Of a stretch of DNA of 15,641 nt, positions 6,045 through 15,641 are shown one piece after another (the first letter of the stretch is position 1; every line of letters starts with the position of its first letter). A program made the translations under genes and the position numbers. The notes under the pieces are model-generated. The model saw only the letters and a program-made list of their open reading frames with translations, made no database searches and was not told the DNA's origin. The DNA is from Deltaproteobacteria bacterium. GTDB taxonomy: Bacteria; Desulfobacterota_C; Deferrisomatia; Deferrisomatales; JACRMM01. Where the stretch lies: NCBI GenBank assembly GCA_016218905.1, contig JACRCS010000148.1, positions 1-15,641 on the forward strand. The letters are read 5' to 3'.

Positions 6045-9020
6045 ATGTTCGAAGACGCGAGGAAGAGACTCTACTGGGTATTCGCGATCTCCGGCTTCGC
6101 CGGGCTGCTCTACGAATCGATCTGGACGCACTACCTGAAGCTCTTCCTGGGGCACGCCGCGTACGCCCAGGCGCTCGTGCTCGCGATCTTCATGGGTGGG
6201 CTCGCCGTCGGCTCCCTTCTCGCCGCGCGCTGGTCTCCGCGCTGGCCGAACCTCCTGCGCGCCTACGCGATCGCCGAAGCCGCCATCGGCGTCCTCGCCC
6301 TCGTCTTCCACGAGACGTTCGGGCTCGCGACCCGGCTCGCGTACGGCTGGCTCCTGCCGTTGCTCGTTGGAAGCCCCGAGGCCGTCCACACGGCCAAGTG
6401 GCTCCTCTCCGCGGCGTTGATCCTACCCCAGACGATCCTGCTCGGGATGACCTTCCCCCTCATGACGGCGGGCGTTCTCCGCGCCTTCCCGGAGCGGCCG
6501 GGCCGGTCCGTCGCCGTCCTCTACTTCACGAACAGCCTCGGCGCCGCCGCGGGCGTCCTCGCGTCCGGCTTCCTCCTGGTCGGGCTCGTGGGCCTGCCGG
6601 GAACGGTGCGGCTGGCAGGGCTCCTCAACCTCGGCGTCGCCCTCCTCGTCTGGCGGTGGTTCGGGGAGAAGCGAGCGACGGCCTGCGAGGAGAGTGCCCT
6701 CTGCACGCCCGCTCGCGCCCGAGACGCCGGCTACGTCCTCTTCCTCGGAGCGTCGCTCGTCACCGGCGCTTCCTCGTTCCTGTACGAAATCGGTTGGATC
6801 CGGATGCTGAGCCTCGTCCTCGGTTCTTCGACGCACGCCTTCGAGCTGATGCTGAGCGCGTTCATCCTGGGCCTCGCCCTGGGCGGCCTTTGGGTGCAGC
6901 GCCGGATCGACTCCATGCCGGGCCCGGTCGGGTACCTGGCGGTCGTTCAGGTCGCGATGGGCCTGTTCGCGCTCGCGAGCCTGCCGCTCTACGGCAAGGC
7001 GTTCGGCCTGATGGGCTGGCTGGTGAACACGCTTCCCCCGACCGGGGGCGGGTACGTGCTCTTCAACCTGGCGAGCAACGGGATTGCTCTCGCCACGATG
7101 CTCCCGGCCACCTTCTGCGCCGGCATGACCCTCCCCCTGATCACGTATCACCTGCTCCGAAAAGGGCACGGCGAGAAGAGCATCGGAGGCGTGTACGCGG
7201 CGAACACAGTCGGGGCGATCGCGGCGGTGTTCTTCGCCACCCACGTCGGCATGCCCGTACTCGGGCTGAAGGGCCTGCTCGTCCTGGGTGCCGGTCTGGA
7301 CATCGCCCTGGGAGCCGTGCTCGCGTGGCGGGCGGAAGGTCGGACCGGTGCGCGAGCCGCTGCCGCCGGCGCGGCCGGGCTGCTCGCGCTCGCGGGGGCC
7401 GTCGGGGCCTTCGAACTCGATCCGGCGAAGATGGCGTCGGGGGTCTACCGCAGGGGCAAGATGCTCTTGCCCGAGGAGGCCGTCACCTACCACCGCGACG
7501 GCAAGACCGCCACCGTGAGCCTCATCTACAACCGAAACTTCGGTGAGCTGAGGATCGCCACCAACGGTAAGGTTGACGCGGCCGTCACGCTCTCGAACGA
7601 CTCGGCGCCGTCCATGGACGAGTTCACGATGATCCTCGCCGGGATCGTTCCCATGTCGCTGCACCCCCAGGCGCGAACCGCAGCCTGCATCGGTTTCGGC
7701 TCGGGGCTGACGACGCATACGCTGCTGTGCAATCCAAACCTGAAGGAAGTGGACACGATCGAGATCGAAGCGGAGATGGTCCGGGCTGCGGCCGCGTTTC
7801 GCCCCCGCAACGAGCTCGCCTACACCGATCCGCGCAGCCACGTCTACATCGAAGACGCGAAGACCTACTTCTCGACGAGCGGCAAGAAGTACGACCTGAT
7901 CGTCTCCGAGCCCTCCAACCCCTGGGTGAGCGGTGTCTCGAGCCTCTTTTCGCTCGAGTTCTACCGCCATGTGCGGCAGTACCTCGCTCCCCACGGGCTC
8001 TTCGTCCAGTGGCTCCAGCTCTACGAGATCGATACGCTTCGGGTCATGTCCGTCCTGAAGGCCCTCGAAGCCAACTTTTCGGAGTACGCCGTCTACGCGG
8101 CCAACGACACGGACGCCATCATCGTGGCGAAGAACGGTGGGCCGCTCGGCGGGCCGGACCGCGACCTGCTCAAGACCCCGGGCCTCGCCGCCGTCCTGCG
8201 CCGCGCCTCGATCGCGGGGGTCCAGGACCTGCAGAATCGCAAGGTGGGGGACAACCGGGCGTGGAAGGGGCTGACGAGCACGTTCGCCATCGACGCGAAC
8301 TCCGACTACTACCCGGTGCTGGATCAGGGTGCGGCGCGCGATCGGTTCTTGCGGAGGCAGGCCGCGGACCTGCTCGTGTTCACGCGCGAGCCCCTGCCGA
8401 CTCTCTCCATGCTCTCCGGCCTCTCGCGGCAACCCGGAACGGACGTGCTACGAGCCCTCTTCTTCGAAGGGACGACCCGCGCCCACCGCTCGACCCTCGT
8501 CCGCGATCTCCTTCGGAGCAACGACGTGAGGGGCATGCGCTTCTATCTGCCCGACCCCGTCCTGCAGGAACTGGCACCCATCGCGGGCTGGCTCCGGTCG
8601 CCCGACGCCGGGCCCTTCCCCCTGCAGAGCTTCGTTGCGGCGGCCCAGAAGGTCCTGCCGGACCTGCCGCCCGAAGAGCTGAGGGAGCTCTGGCGCCCGC
8701 TGCGCTCGAGCGCCGCAGCCGCGCGCCTGTCCCCGGTAGACCGGCTGTGGGTCGAGTTCTTCCTCGCGACGGGCGAGCACGATCCCGAGCGTATGTCCGC
8801 CACCGCCCGCGCGCTGCTCGCCTCAGGTACGGCGGCCGACCCGGCCACGCGGCGATACGTGGTCTCTGCGGCGCTCCTCGGGGCGGTGGCAGGCGGCCGG
8901 GGGAGCGAAGCGCTTCAGATCTGGCAGGAGCACGGGGCGTCCCTCAACCTCGGGGACGACCTCCTGCTTCGCCTGCTGCTCGCGAAGGCTCGCGCAGCGG
9001 CGAGGCTGCCCGTCTCCTGA
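6045..9020 (+). CDS. Membrane-fused spermidine-synthase-like protein
   Basis: This is a 991-residue protein and the only intact plus-strand gene here. The ATG at 6045 has GGGAAGG six bases upstream. Residues 1-455 are a polytopic membrane region made of two similar halves: LLYESIWTHYLKL (21-33) matches FLYEIGWIRMLSL (245-257), LGMTFPLM matches AGMTLPLI, and each half has a G-rich helix. Residues about 462-700 are a spermine/spermidine-synthase (Rossmann methyltransferase-type) domain: CIGFGSGLTTHTL (548-560) for the nucleotide, DTIEIEAEMV (570-579), IEDAKTYF (602-609), and YDLIVSEPSNPW (616-627). Genuine SpeE has an aspartate in a D-x-x-D-P loop where this has SEPSNP, so aminopropyl transfer from decarboxylated SAM is doubtful. 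Residues about 715-991 are helical and unassigned. It is flanked by duplicated DNA and may have been inserted. Confidence 0.85.
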   Translation: MFEDARKRLYWVFAISGFAGLLYESIWTHYLKLFLGHAAYAQALVLAIFMGGLAVGSLLAARWSPRWPNLLRAYAIAEAAIGVLALVFHETFGLATRLAYGWLLPLLVGSPEAVHTAKWLLSAALILPQTILLGMTFPLMTAGVLRAFPERPGRSVAVLYFTNSLGAAAGVLASGFLLVGLVGLPGTVRLAGLLNLGVALLVWRWFGEKRATACEESALCTPARARDAGYVLFLGASLVTGASSFLYEIGWIRMLSLVLGSSTHAFELMLSAFILGLALGGLWVQRRIDSMPGPVGYLAVVQVAMGLFALASLPLYGKAFGLMGWLVNTLPPTGGGYVLFNLASNGIALATMLPATFCAGMTLPLITYHLLRKGHGEKSIGGVYAANTVGAIAAVFFATHVGMPVLGLKGLLVLGAGLDIALGAVLAWRAEGRTGARAAAAGAAGLLALAGAVGAFELDPAKMASGVYRRGKMLLPEEAVTYHRDGKTATVSLIYNRNFGELRIATNGKVDAAVTLSNDSAPSMDEFTMILAGIVPMSLHPQARTAACIGFGSGLTTHTLLCNPNLKEVDTIEIEAEMVRAAAAFRPRNELAYTDPRSHVYIEDAKTYFSTSGKKYDLIVSEPSNPWVSGVSSLFSLEFYRHVRQYLAPHGLFVQWLQLYEIDTLRVMSVLKALEANFSEYAVYAANDTDAIIVAKNGGPLGGPDRDLLKTPGLAAVLRRASIAGVQDLQNRKVGDNRAWKGLTSTFAIDANSDYYPVLDQGAARDRFLRRQAADLLVFTREPLPTLSMLSGLSRQPGTDVLRALFFEGTTRAHRSTLVRDLLRSNDVRGMRFYLPDPVLQELAPIAGWLRSPDAGPFPLQSFVAAAQKVLPDLPPEELRELWRPLRSSAAAARLSPVDRLWVEFFLATGEHDPERMSATARALLASGTAADPATRRYVVSAALLGAVAGGRGSEALQIWQEHGASLNLGDDLLLRLLLAKARAAARLPVS

Positions 9021-9037
9021 GTCGGGTTGCCGCTCGA

Positions 9038-9062
9038 GGTCAGGCTGCGCGCTGTGGGCCGC
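9038..9062. repeat. Scrap matching the 3' end of the zinc-ribbon gene
   Basis: 22 of 25 bases match 4842-4866, the stop codon region of the zinc-ribbon gene. The scrap lies in the same relative order, directly before the duplicated block that begins at 9062. It suggests that the right-hand copy once held that gene and lost almost all of it. Confidence 0.5.
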
Positions 9063-9095
9063 GGGACACGACCGGCTCCGGCCGCCCTCCCTGCC

Positions 9096-9278
9096 CTACG
9101 CCGGCGGGGGCGCCCTGCGCCCGGCGCGCCCGGCGAGAAGGGACAGCACGAACAGCAGCAGGAAGAGCATGAGGACGCCCTTGAGGACGTAGACCGCCGC
9201 CCCTGCGACCCCGCTCAGGCCGACGAACCCCGCCGCGAGCGCCACGATCAGAAGAAACAACGCCCAATAGAGCACCAT
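9096..9278 (-). CDS. DUF1328 family small membrane protein, copy 2
   Basis: This 60-residue, two-helix membrane protein is nearly identical to copy 1 (L21 and A28 here). The ATG at 9278 has GGAGGTGAG about six bases upstream, a strong site. It lies 197 bp downstream of icd on the same strand, with a hairpin and a REP-like element between, so it may have its own promoter. DUF1328 (YtjA-like) has no known mechanism. Apparent longer forms reading up into icd are frame shadows. Confidence 0.85.
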   Translation of the reverse strand: MVLYWALFLLIVALAAGFVGLSGVAGAAVYVLKGVLMLFLLLFVLSLLAGRAGRRAPPPA

Positions 9279-9326
9279 TGGGATCTCACCTCCACGGATG
9301 CCTTGGTTTCGGACCACGCCTGTAAC

Positions 9327-9340
9327 GTAGCGTCCGCTAC
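9327..9340 (-). promoter_or_regulatory. Inverted repeat upstream of DUF1328 copy 2
   Basis: GTAGCG-GA-CGCTAC is a perfect 6-bp inverted repeat about 48 bases upstream of the start, at the same position as the wobble-paired version before copy 1. It is a possible operator or leader hairpin. Confidence 0.35.
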
Positions 9341-9376
9341 CGTGAAGGACCAATGGCCGGGCGGTTGGAAGGAGGT

Positions 9377-9402
9377 TGGGGGAGCGGCCTCCAGGCCGCG
9401 AT
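9377..9402 (+). repeat. REP-like hairpin, right block
   Basis: The same GCGGCCT-CC-AGGCCGC hairpin and GAT tail as 5452-5477, with a head reading TGGGGGAG. It is single here, whereas the left block has an inverted partner. Confidence 0.6.
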
Positions 9403-9442
9403 GACCGAACTGGGGAGGCGAGGAGCGGAGGGGATTCGCGGC

Positions 9443-9459
9443 CCCTCCTGACGGGAGGG
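9443..9459 (-). terminator. Hairpin after icd
   Basis: CCCTCC pairs with GGAGGG across a five-base loop, 17 bases after the icd stop. There is no T run, so intrinsic termination is uncertain and it may instead protect mRNA ends. At the matching place in the left block (5517-5538) a different but again paired GCCCCT/AGGGGC stem exists. Confidence 0.35.
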
Positions 9460-9475
9460 ACCGCGGTGGAGAGGT

Positions 9476-10735
<1,260 letters not shown>

Positions 10736-10747
10736 GTTCCGGACCTT

Positions 10748-12037
10748 CTAGTACCGGTACGAGTCGGACTTGAACGGGCCCTGCGGGGAGATCCCCAGGT
10801 AGCCTGCCTGCTCCTGCGTAAGCTGGGTCAGCCTCCCCCCGAGCGCCTCCACGTGGATCCGGGCGACGTCCTCGTCCAGGTGCTTCGGCAGGACGTAGAC
10901 CTTGTGCTCGTACTTCTCCCCGCGGGTGAAGAGCTCGACCTGCGCGAGCACCTGGTTCGTGAAGGACGTGGACATCACGAAGCTCGGGTGCCCGGTGGCG
11001 TTCCCGAGGTTCAGGAGCCGGCCTTTGGAGAGGAGGATGATCCGCTTGCCGTCGGGCCAGACGATGTGGTCGACCTGAGGCTTGATCTCCTCCCAGGAGA
11101 GGTCGTGGAGGCTCGCCACGTCGATCTCGATGTCGAAGTGGCCGATGTTCCCGACGATGGCGTTGTGACGCATCCGATCCATGTGAGCCCGGGTGATGAT
11201 CCGCATGTTGCCGGTCGCGGTGACGAAAATGTCGCCGATGGCACAGGCCTCGTCCATCGTCGTCACCTCGTAGCCCGCCATCAGCGCCTGGAGGGCGCAG
11301 ATCGGGTCCACCTCGGTGATGAGAACCTTGGCGCCCATCCCGCGGAGCGACTGCGCGCACCCCTTGCCGACGTCGCCGTAGCCGCAGACGACGGCCGTCT
11401 TACCGGCGATCATGACGTCGGTCGCCCGCTTGATGCCGTCGAGGAGCGACTCGCGGCATCCGTAGAGGTTGTCGAACTTCGACTTCGTGACCGAGTCGTT
11501 CACGTTGATGGCCGGGCAGCGCAGGAGCCCCTTCTCGGCCATCTGGTAGAGGCGGTGGACGCCCGTCGTCGTTTCCTCGGTGATGCCCCGGATCTCCTTC
11601 AGGAGCTCCGGGTACTTATCGTGCAGGACGGCCGTGAGGTCACCGCCGTCGTCGAGGACCATGTTCGGGACCCAGCCGTTGGGGCCCCGGATGGTCTGCT
11701 CGATGCACCAGTAGTACTCCTCCTCGGTCTCCCCCTTCCACGCGAAGACCGGAGTGCCGGCGGCCGCGAGCGCGGCGGCCGCGTGGTCCTGGGTCGAGAA
11801 GATGTTGCACGAGGACCACCGCACCTCGGCGCCGAGGTGCTGGAGCGTTTCGACGAGCACGGCGGTCTGGATCGTCATGTGGATGCACCCGGCGATGCGG
11901 GCGCCCTTCAGCGGCTTGCTCTCGCCGAGGTCCCGGCGGAGCGTCATCAGCCCGGGCATCTCGGTCTCGGCGATGGCGATCTCCTTGCGGCCCCACCCGG
12001 CCGTGGAGAGGTCGGCGACCTTGAAATCGTTGGACAC
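10748..12037 (-). CDS. ahcY: Adenosylhomocysteinase
   Basis: It hydrolyses S-adenosylhomocysteine to adenosine and homocysteine, which keeps methyltransferases free of product inhibition; it carries bound NAD. The 429 residues start at a GTG at 12037 with GGAAGGAG eight bases upstream. Family blocks are [14 protein letters not shown] (76-89), [13 protein letters not shown] (178-190), the NAD loop GYGDVGKG (219-226), TEVDP (241-245), [15 protein letters not shown], and the C-terminal K-x-x-x-YRY (423-429). The length is that of forms lacking the 40-residue insertion seen in some proteobacteria. It sits 111 bp downstream of metK and 12 bp upstream of icd; metK makes SAM and AhcY clears the spent product. 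The spacer before it holds a large hairpin. Confidence 0.97.
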   Translation of the reverse strand: MSNDFKVADLSTAGWGRKEIAIAETEMPGLMTLRRDLGESKPLKGARIAGCIHMTIQTAVLVETLQHLGAEVRWSSCNIFSTQDHAAAALAAAGTPVFAWKGETEEEYYWCIEQTIRGPNGWVPNMVLDDGGDLTAVLHDKYPELLKEIRGITEETTTGVHRLYQMAEKGLLRCPAINVNDSVTKSKFDNLYGCRESLLDGIKRATDVMIAGKTAVVCGYGDVGKGCAQSLRGMGAKVLITEVDPICALQALMAGYEVTTMDEACAIGDIFVTATGNMRIITRAHMDRMRHNAIVGNIGHFDIEIDVASLHDLSWEEIKPQVDHIVWPDGKRIILLSKGRLLNLGNATGHPSFVMSTSFTNQVLAQVELFTRGEKYEHKVYVLPKHLDEDVARIHVEALGGRLTQLTQEQAGYLGISPQGPFKSDSYRY

Positions 12038-12065
12038 GGGGCAACTCCTTCCTAAAAGCTAAGAT

Positions 12066-12131
12066 TCCCATAAGTCCCATCATTCCCATAACTCCCATGA
12101 CTCCCAATCATGGGAAATCATGGGAGTTATG
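12066..12131 (-). repeat. Nonamer tandem repeat ending in a 14-bp stem-loop (metK-ahcY spacer)
   Basis: TCCCAT recurs at 12066, 12075, 12084 and 12093, with TCCCAA at 12102, always 9 bases apart. CATAACTCCCATGA (12087-12100) is perfectly complementary to TCATGGGAGTTATG (12118-12131). The 17-base interval holds a second small stem, TCCCA-ATCA-TGGGA. The patch is clearly less GC-rich than its surroundings. In the mRNA the hairpin starts 17 bases after the metK stop and ends about 50 bases before ahcY. It may act as a processing, attenuation or termination element. No T run follows. Confidence 0.8.
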
Positions 12132-12148
12132 AGATATATGAACTGCTC

Positions 12149-13312
<1,164 letters not shown>

Positions 13313-13406
13313 GCTGGTTCCTCCTGTTCGTGTGCATTCGGACGGCGGAAGCTCGCGGCCGCGGCGGGCGGCGCGGAACCTCGCCTCGTTTCATGGGGGA
13401 CGTGGG

Positions 13407-15203
13407 TCAATGAACGGTGCCGAAGCCCGGCCCCTGCTCGAGCGGGTCGAGGATTCCCGCGTACCGCTCGCGCAGGTACGTGTCGACCGCCCGGTGCACC
13501 TCGTGCGCCGTCCCGAAGCGCAGGACGTCCTCGACGAGTTGACGGGCCTCGGCGAGGGACGCGTGATTGATGATTCTCTTGATTCTCGGAACCGAGAGCG
13601 CGTGCATCGAGAGCTCGTCGACCCCCAGGCCCAGGAGAACGGGCGTGTAGAGCTCGTCGCCCGCCATCTCGCCGCAGACCGCCACGCGGATCCCCTGGCG
13701 GTGCCCGGCCTCCACGGTCATCCGGATGAGGCGCAGGACGGCCGGGTGGAGGGGCTCGTAGAGGTACGCCACGTGCTCGTTCACCCGGTCGATGGCGAGC
13801 GCGTACTGGATGAGGTCGTTGGTCCCGATGGAGAAGAAGTCGACGTGGGGCGCCAGGAGCTCCGCCGTCACCGCGGCGGACGGGACCTCGATCATGATCC
13901 CGACGGGGAGGTGGGGGTCGAACGCCTGCCCCTCGTTCCTCAGCGCCGTCCGGGCCTCCTCCAAGATCGCCAGGGCCTCCTGGAGCTCGTTGAGCCCCGA
14001 GACCATCGGGAACATGACCCGCACGTTCCCGGTGGCGCTGGCGCGCAGGATGCCCTTCAACTGGGTCCGGAAGAGCGCCTTCTCCTTGAGGCAGAGCCGG
14101 ATGGACCGCAGACCCAGCGCGGGGTTCGTCTCCTCCTGGACCGGGATCGAGCTCAAGACCTTGTCTCCGCCCACGTCCAGCGTCCGGATCGTCACGGGAA
14201 AGGGGCGCACCGACTCGGCGACCCGGCGGTACGTAGCGAAGTGCTCCTCCTCGTCGGGAGGGTTCTGGCGGTTCATGTAGAGGAATTCCGTGCGGTAGAG
14301 GCCGATGCCCTCGGCCCCGTAGCGCCGCAGGCTCGTGATCTCCTCCAGCAGCTCGATGTTGGCGGCGACGCGCACCTTGTGGCCGTCCCGGGTCACGGCG
14401 GGCAGCGCGGCGAAGGACTCGAGCTCCCGCCGGTAGGTCTCGTAGCGCTGCTTGCGCTCCTCGAAGACCGCGAGCTCCGGCTCGGAGGGGTTGAGGACGA
14501 CGATGCCGGCGATGCCGTCGACGACGATGATGTCGCCGCCGTTGGCCGCGTCGGTGACCGTCTCCAGGCCCACGACGGCGGGGATGTTGAGCGAGCGGGC
14601 GAGGATGGCCGTGTGCGACGTCCGGCCGCCCAGGTCCGTGACGAACCCCTTGACCCGCTGGACGTCCATCTGGGCGGTGTCCATCGGGGAGAGGTCGTGG
14701 GCCACCACGATGACGTCGCCCTGGATGTCGGCGATGCTCTCGTGTCGGTGACCGGCGAGGTTCGCGAGGATCCGGTCGCCCAGGTGCTCCACGTCGTTCT
14801 TCCGGTCCCGGAAGTACTCGTCGTCCAGGTTCTCGAAGGACTTCTTGATCCGCTGGACCACCTGCCAGAGCGCCCACTCCGGGCTGTAAAGGCTCTCGCG
14901 CACCAGCCGCTCGGTCTCGTGGACGATCATGCGGTCGCCGAGCATCAGGAGGTGGACGTCGACGAGGTAGCCGTAGTCGCCGAGATTGTGCTGGTCGTAG
15001 TGGGCCCGCAGCTCCTGGAGCTGGCGGTGGCTCTCCTCGATGGCGGCCCGGAAGCGGGCCACCTCTGCCTCCACCATCTCGGGGTCGATGATCTTCTCGG
15101 GAGGACGGACCTTCTTCCGGTCGAGGAGGTAGGCCTTCCCGAGGACGATGCCGGGACTGACGGCGATACCCTTCAGCTCCGAGCGCTCTCGAACGACTCT
15201 CAC
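13407..15203 (-). CDS. ptsI: PEP-protein phosphotransferase, PTS enzyme I
   Basis: It takes phosphate from phosphoenolpyruvate and passes it to HPr (cytoplasm). The 598 residues show the N-terminal HPr-binding and phosphohistidine domain with GGRTSHTAILARS (192-204, phosphorylated His197). The C-terminal PEP-binding barrel has GIGLYRTEFLYM (299-310), DVGGDK (343-348), GIMIEVPSAA, FFSIGTNDLIQY (456-467) and the catalytic cysteine in VAVCGEMAG (Cys510). The GTG at 15203 has GAAGGAG five bases upstream and begins two bases after the HPr stop, so HPr and enzyme I are coupled. No sugar-specific EII gene is visible, so the pair may serve regulation rather than sugar uptake, as in many environmental bacteria. 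Confidence 0.96.
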   Translation of the reverse strand: MRVVRERSELKGIAVSPGIVLGKAYLLDRKKVRPPEKIIDPEMVEAEVARFRAAIEESHRQLQELRAHYDQHNLGDYGYLVDVHLLMLGDRMIVHETERLVRESLYSPEWALWQVVQRIKKSFENLDDEYFRDRKNDVEHLGDRILANLAGHRHESIADIQGDVIVVAHDLSPMDTAQMDVQRVKGFVTDLGGRTSHTAILARSLNIPAVVGLETVTDAANGGDIIVVDGIAGIVVLNPSEPELAVFEERKQRYETYRRELESFAALPAVTRDGHKVRVAANIELLEEITSLRRYGAEGIGLYRTEFLYMNRQNPPDEEEHFATYRRVAESVRPFPVTIRTLDVGGDKVLSSIPVQEETNPALGLRSIRLCLKEKALFRTQLKGILRASATGNVRVMFPMVSGLNELQEALAILEEARTALRNEGQAFDPHLPVGIMIEVPSAAVTAELLAPHVDFFSIGTNDLIQYALAIDRVNEHVAYLYEPLHPAVLRLIRMTVEAGHRQGIRVAVCGEMAGDELYTPVLLGLGVDELSMHALSVPRIKRIINHASLAEARQLVEDVLRFGTAHEVHRAVDTYLRERYAGILDPLEQGPGFGTVH

Positions 15204-15205
15204 GG

Positions 15206-15442
15206 CTACTCCTTCTCCCAGAAGCCGTTTCGGATCAGGACGCCGATCTCCTCCATGGCGGCTTCCGCGTCCTCCCCCTCAGCCCGCAGGCGGATGGCGC
15301 TACCCTTGGCCGCGGCGAGCATCAGCACACCCATGATGCTCTTTCCGTTGACGCTCAGGTCGTCCTTCGTGATCTCGATCTGCGAGCGGTACTTCTGCGC
15401 GGCCTGTACGAGCAGGGCCGCGGCTCTCGCGTGGAGACCCAA
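15206..15442 (-). CDS. ptsH: Phosphocarrier protein HPr, N-terminus missing or disrupted
   Basis: HPr relays phosphate from enzyme I. The visible frame has GLHARA with the phospho-accepting histidine (residue 4 if TTG at 15442 is the start) and NGKSIMG with Ser35. The 31-residue spacing equals His15-Ser46 in known HPr, so the HPrK-type regulatory serine is present. The TTG start would remove about 11 residues, including the first beta strand. The codons just upstream read DIVNAL, matching the normal IVNALGLHAR, but a TGA at 15458-15460 closes the frame after only two more codons. No ATG, GTG or ribosome site lies between. Either the 5' end was lost at the AT-rich junction, there is a sequence indel, or a non-standard start is used. 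Confidence 0.8.
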   Translation of the reverse strand: MGLHARAAALLVQAAQKYRSQIEITKDDLSVNGKSIMGVLMLAAAKGSAIRLRAEGEDAEAAMEEIGVLIRNGFWEKE

Positions 15443-15468
15443 GGCGTTAACGATATCTCAGGTGCTGG

Positions 15469-15474
15469 ATAATA
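15469..15474 (-). promoter_or_regulatory. Candidate -10 box in AT-rich patch before HPr
   Basis: TATTAT on the minus strand fits a -10 element, but no good -35 sequence lies 16-18 bases upstream. Transcription would begin about 20 bases before the TTG, giving an almost leaderless HPr message. The patch 15450-15495 is strikingly AT-rich for this window, and includes a short ATATC/GATAT inverted repeat (15454-15479). Confidence 0.25.
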
Positions 15475-15483
15475 AATGATATT

Positions 15484-15641
15484 TTAATTAATCTCACATG
15501 ACCATACGACGATCCCGGCAGCTACCGCGGCTAGGAGGTACGCGAACCAGATGGGGCTCACGCCTCTTTCGATGATCCATACCAGGGCAAAGGTGAGCGA
15601 ACCGACCGCAACGGCCCAGCCGGCGACGCCTGCGGCGCCCT
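15484..15641 (-). CDS. C-terminal end of a small membrane protein (5' end outside window)
   Basis: The minus strand is open from the window edge to TAA at 15484-15486, 51 visible residues. Two hydrophobic stretches are seen, GWAVAVGSLTFALVWII and WFAYLLAAVAAGIVVW, joined by ERGVSP, and the tail is SCEIN. It looks like an integral membrane protein but the family is not recognisable from this fragment. It lies upstream of HPr on the same strand. Its less extreme third-position GC suggests a different history from the PTS genes. Confidence 0.55.
   Translation of the reverse strand, partial: GAAGVAGWAVAVGSLTFALVWIIERGVSPIWFAYLLAAVAAGIVVWSCEIN

Noticed and set aside
12066..12131. CRISPR-like array
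   Set aside because: Units are 9 bases with no spacers, far shorter than CRISPR repeats, and no cas genes are near.
12038..12148. SAH or SAM riboswitch in the metK-ahcY spacer
   Set aside because: The spacer is occupied by a simple nonamer repeat and one long hairpin; no conserved multi-stem riboswitch core or pseudoknot sequence is visible.
13313..13406. Riboswitch or terminator between ptsI and metK
   Set aside because: Only GC-rich short palindromes such as GCGGCCGC are seen; no T run and no recognisable ligand-binding core.

Overview
The window is a GC-rich (roughly two thirds G+C by eye) stretch of a bacterial chromosome. Almost every gene lies on the minus strand. Very high GC at third codon positions makes long false open frames on the opposite strand everywhere. 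The gene content (lipoprotein-dependent peptide importer, PTS phosphorelay proteins next to SAM-cycle genes, membrane-fused spermidine-synthase homologue) suggests an uncultured Gram-negative soil or groundwater lineage, for example NC10/Rokubacteria-like or deltaproteobacterial. This placement is a weak inference; no rRNA or other strong marker is present.

Left part (1-5029, minus strand): a peptide ABC importer read in the order zinc ribbon, oppA, oppB, oppC, oppD. oppB/oppC and oppC/oppD overlap by 4 bp each, and oppD runs off the window. OppC carries an unusual extracytoplasmic insertion that reads as a fibronectin type III domain.

Middle part (about 4775-9570): a rearranged zone. A block holding a small DUF1328 membrane protein, its regulatory region and the 3' end of icd is present twice (5053-5647 and 9062-9570). 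A 46-bp sequence is also present twice in the same order (4775-4820 and 5882-5927). A 25-bp scrap matching the zinc-ribbon gene's 3' end sits at 9038-9062. The simplest reading is an old tandem duplication of icd 3' end - DUF1328 - zinc ribbon - 46-bp element. In one copy a plus-strand 991-residue SpeE-like membrane protein now lies between the 46-bp element and the zinc-ribbon scrap. Between the two units lie a 30-codon icd tail, a frameshifted MNT-type nucleotidyltransferase remnant and a pair of REP-like hairpins whose stems covary.

Right part (9096-15442, minus strand): HPr, ptsI, metK, ahcY, icd and the second DUF1328 gene, in transcription order. The set joins the PTS phosphorelay, synthesis of S-adenosylmethionine, removal of S-adenosylhomocysteine and an NADP-type isocitrate dehydrogenase. 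A 9-bp tandem repeat that turns into a 14-bp perfect stem separates metK from ahcY. HPr lacks its usual N-terminal strand: its reading frame meets a stop at the edge of an AT-rich patch (about 15450-15495). Beyond the patch is the end of an unrelated small membrane protein that continues past the window.
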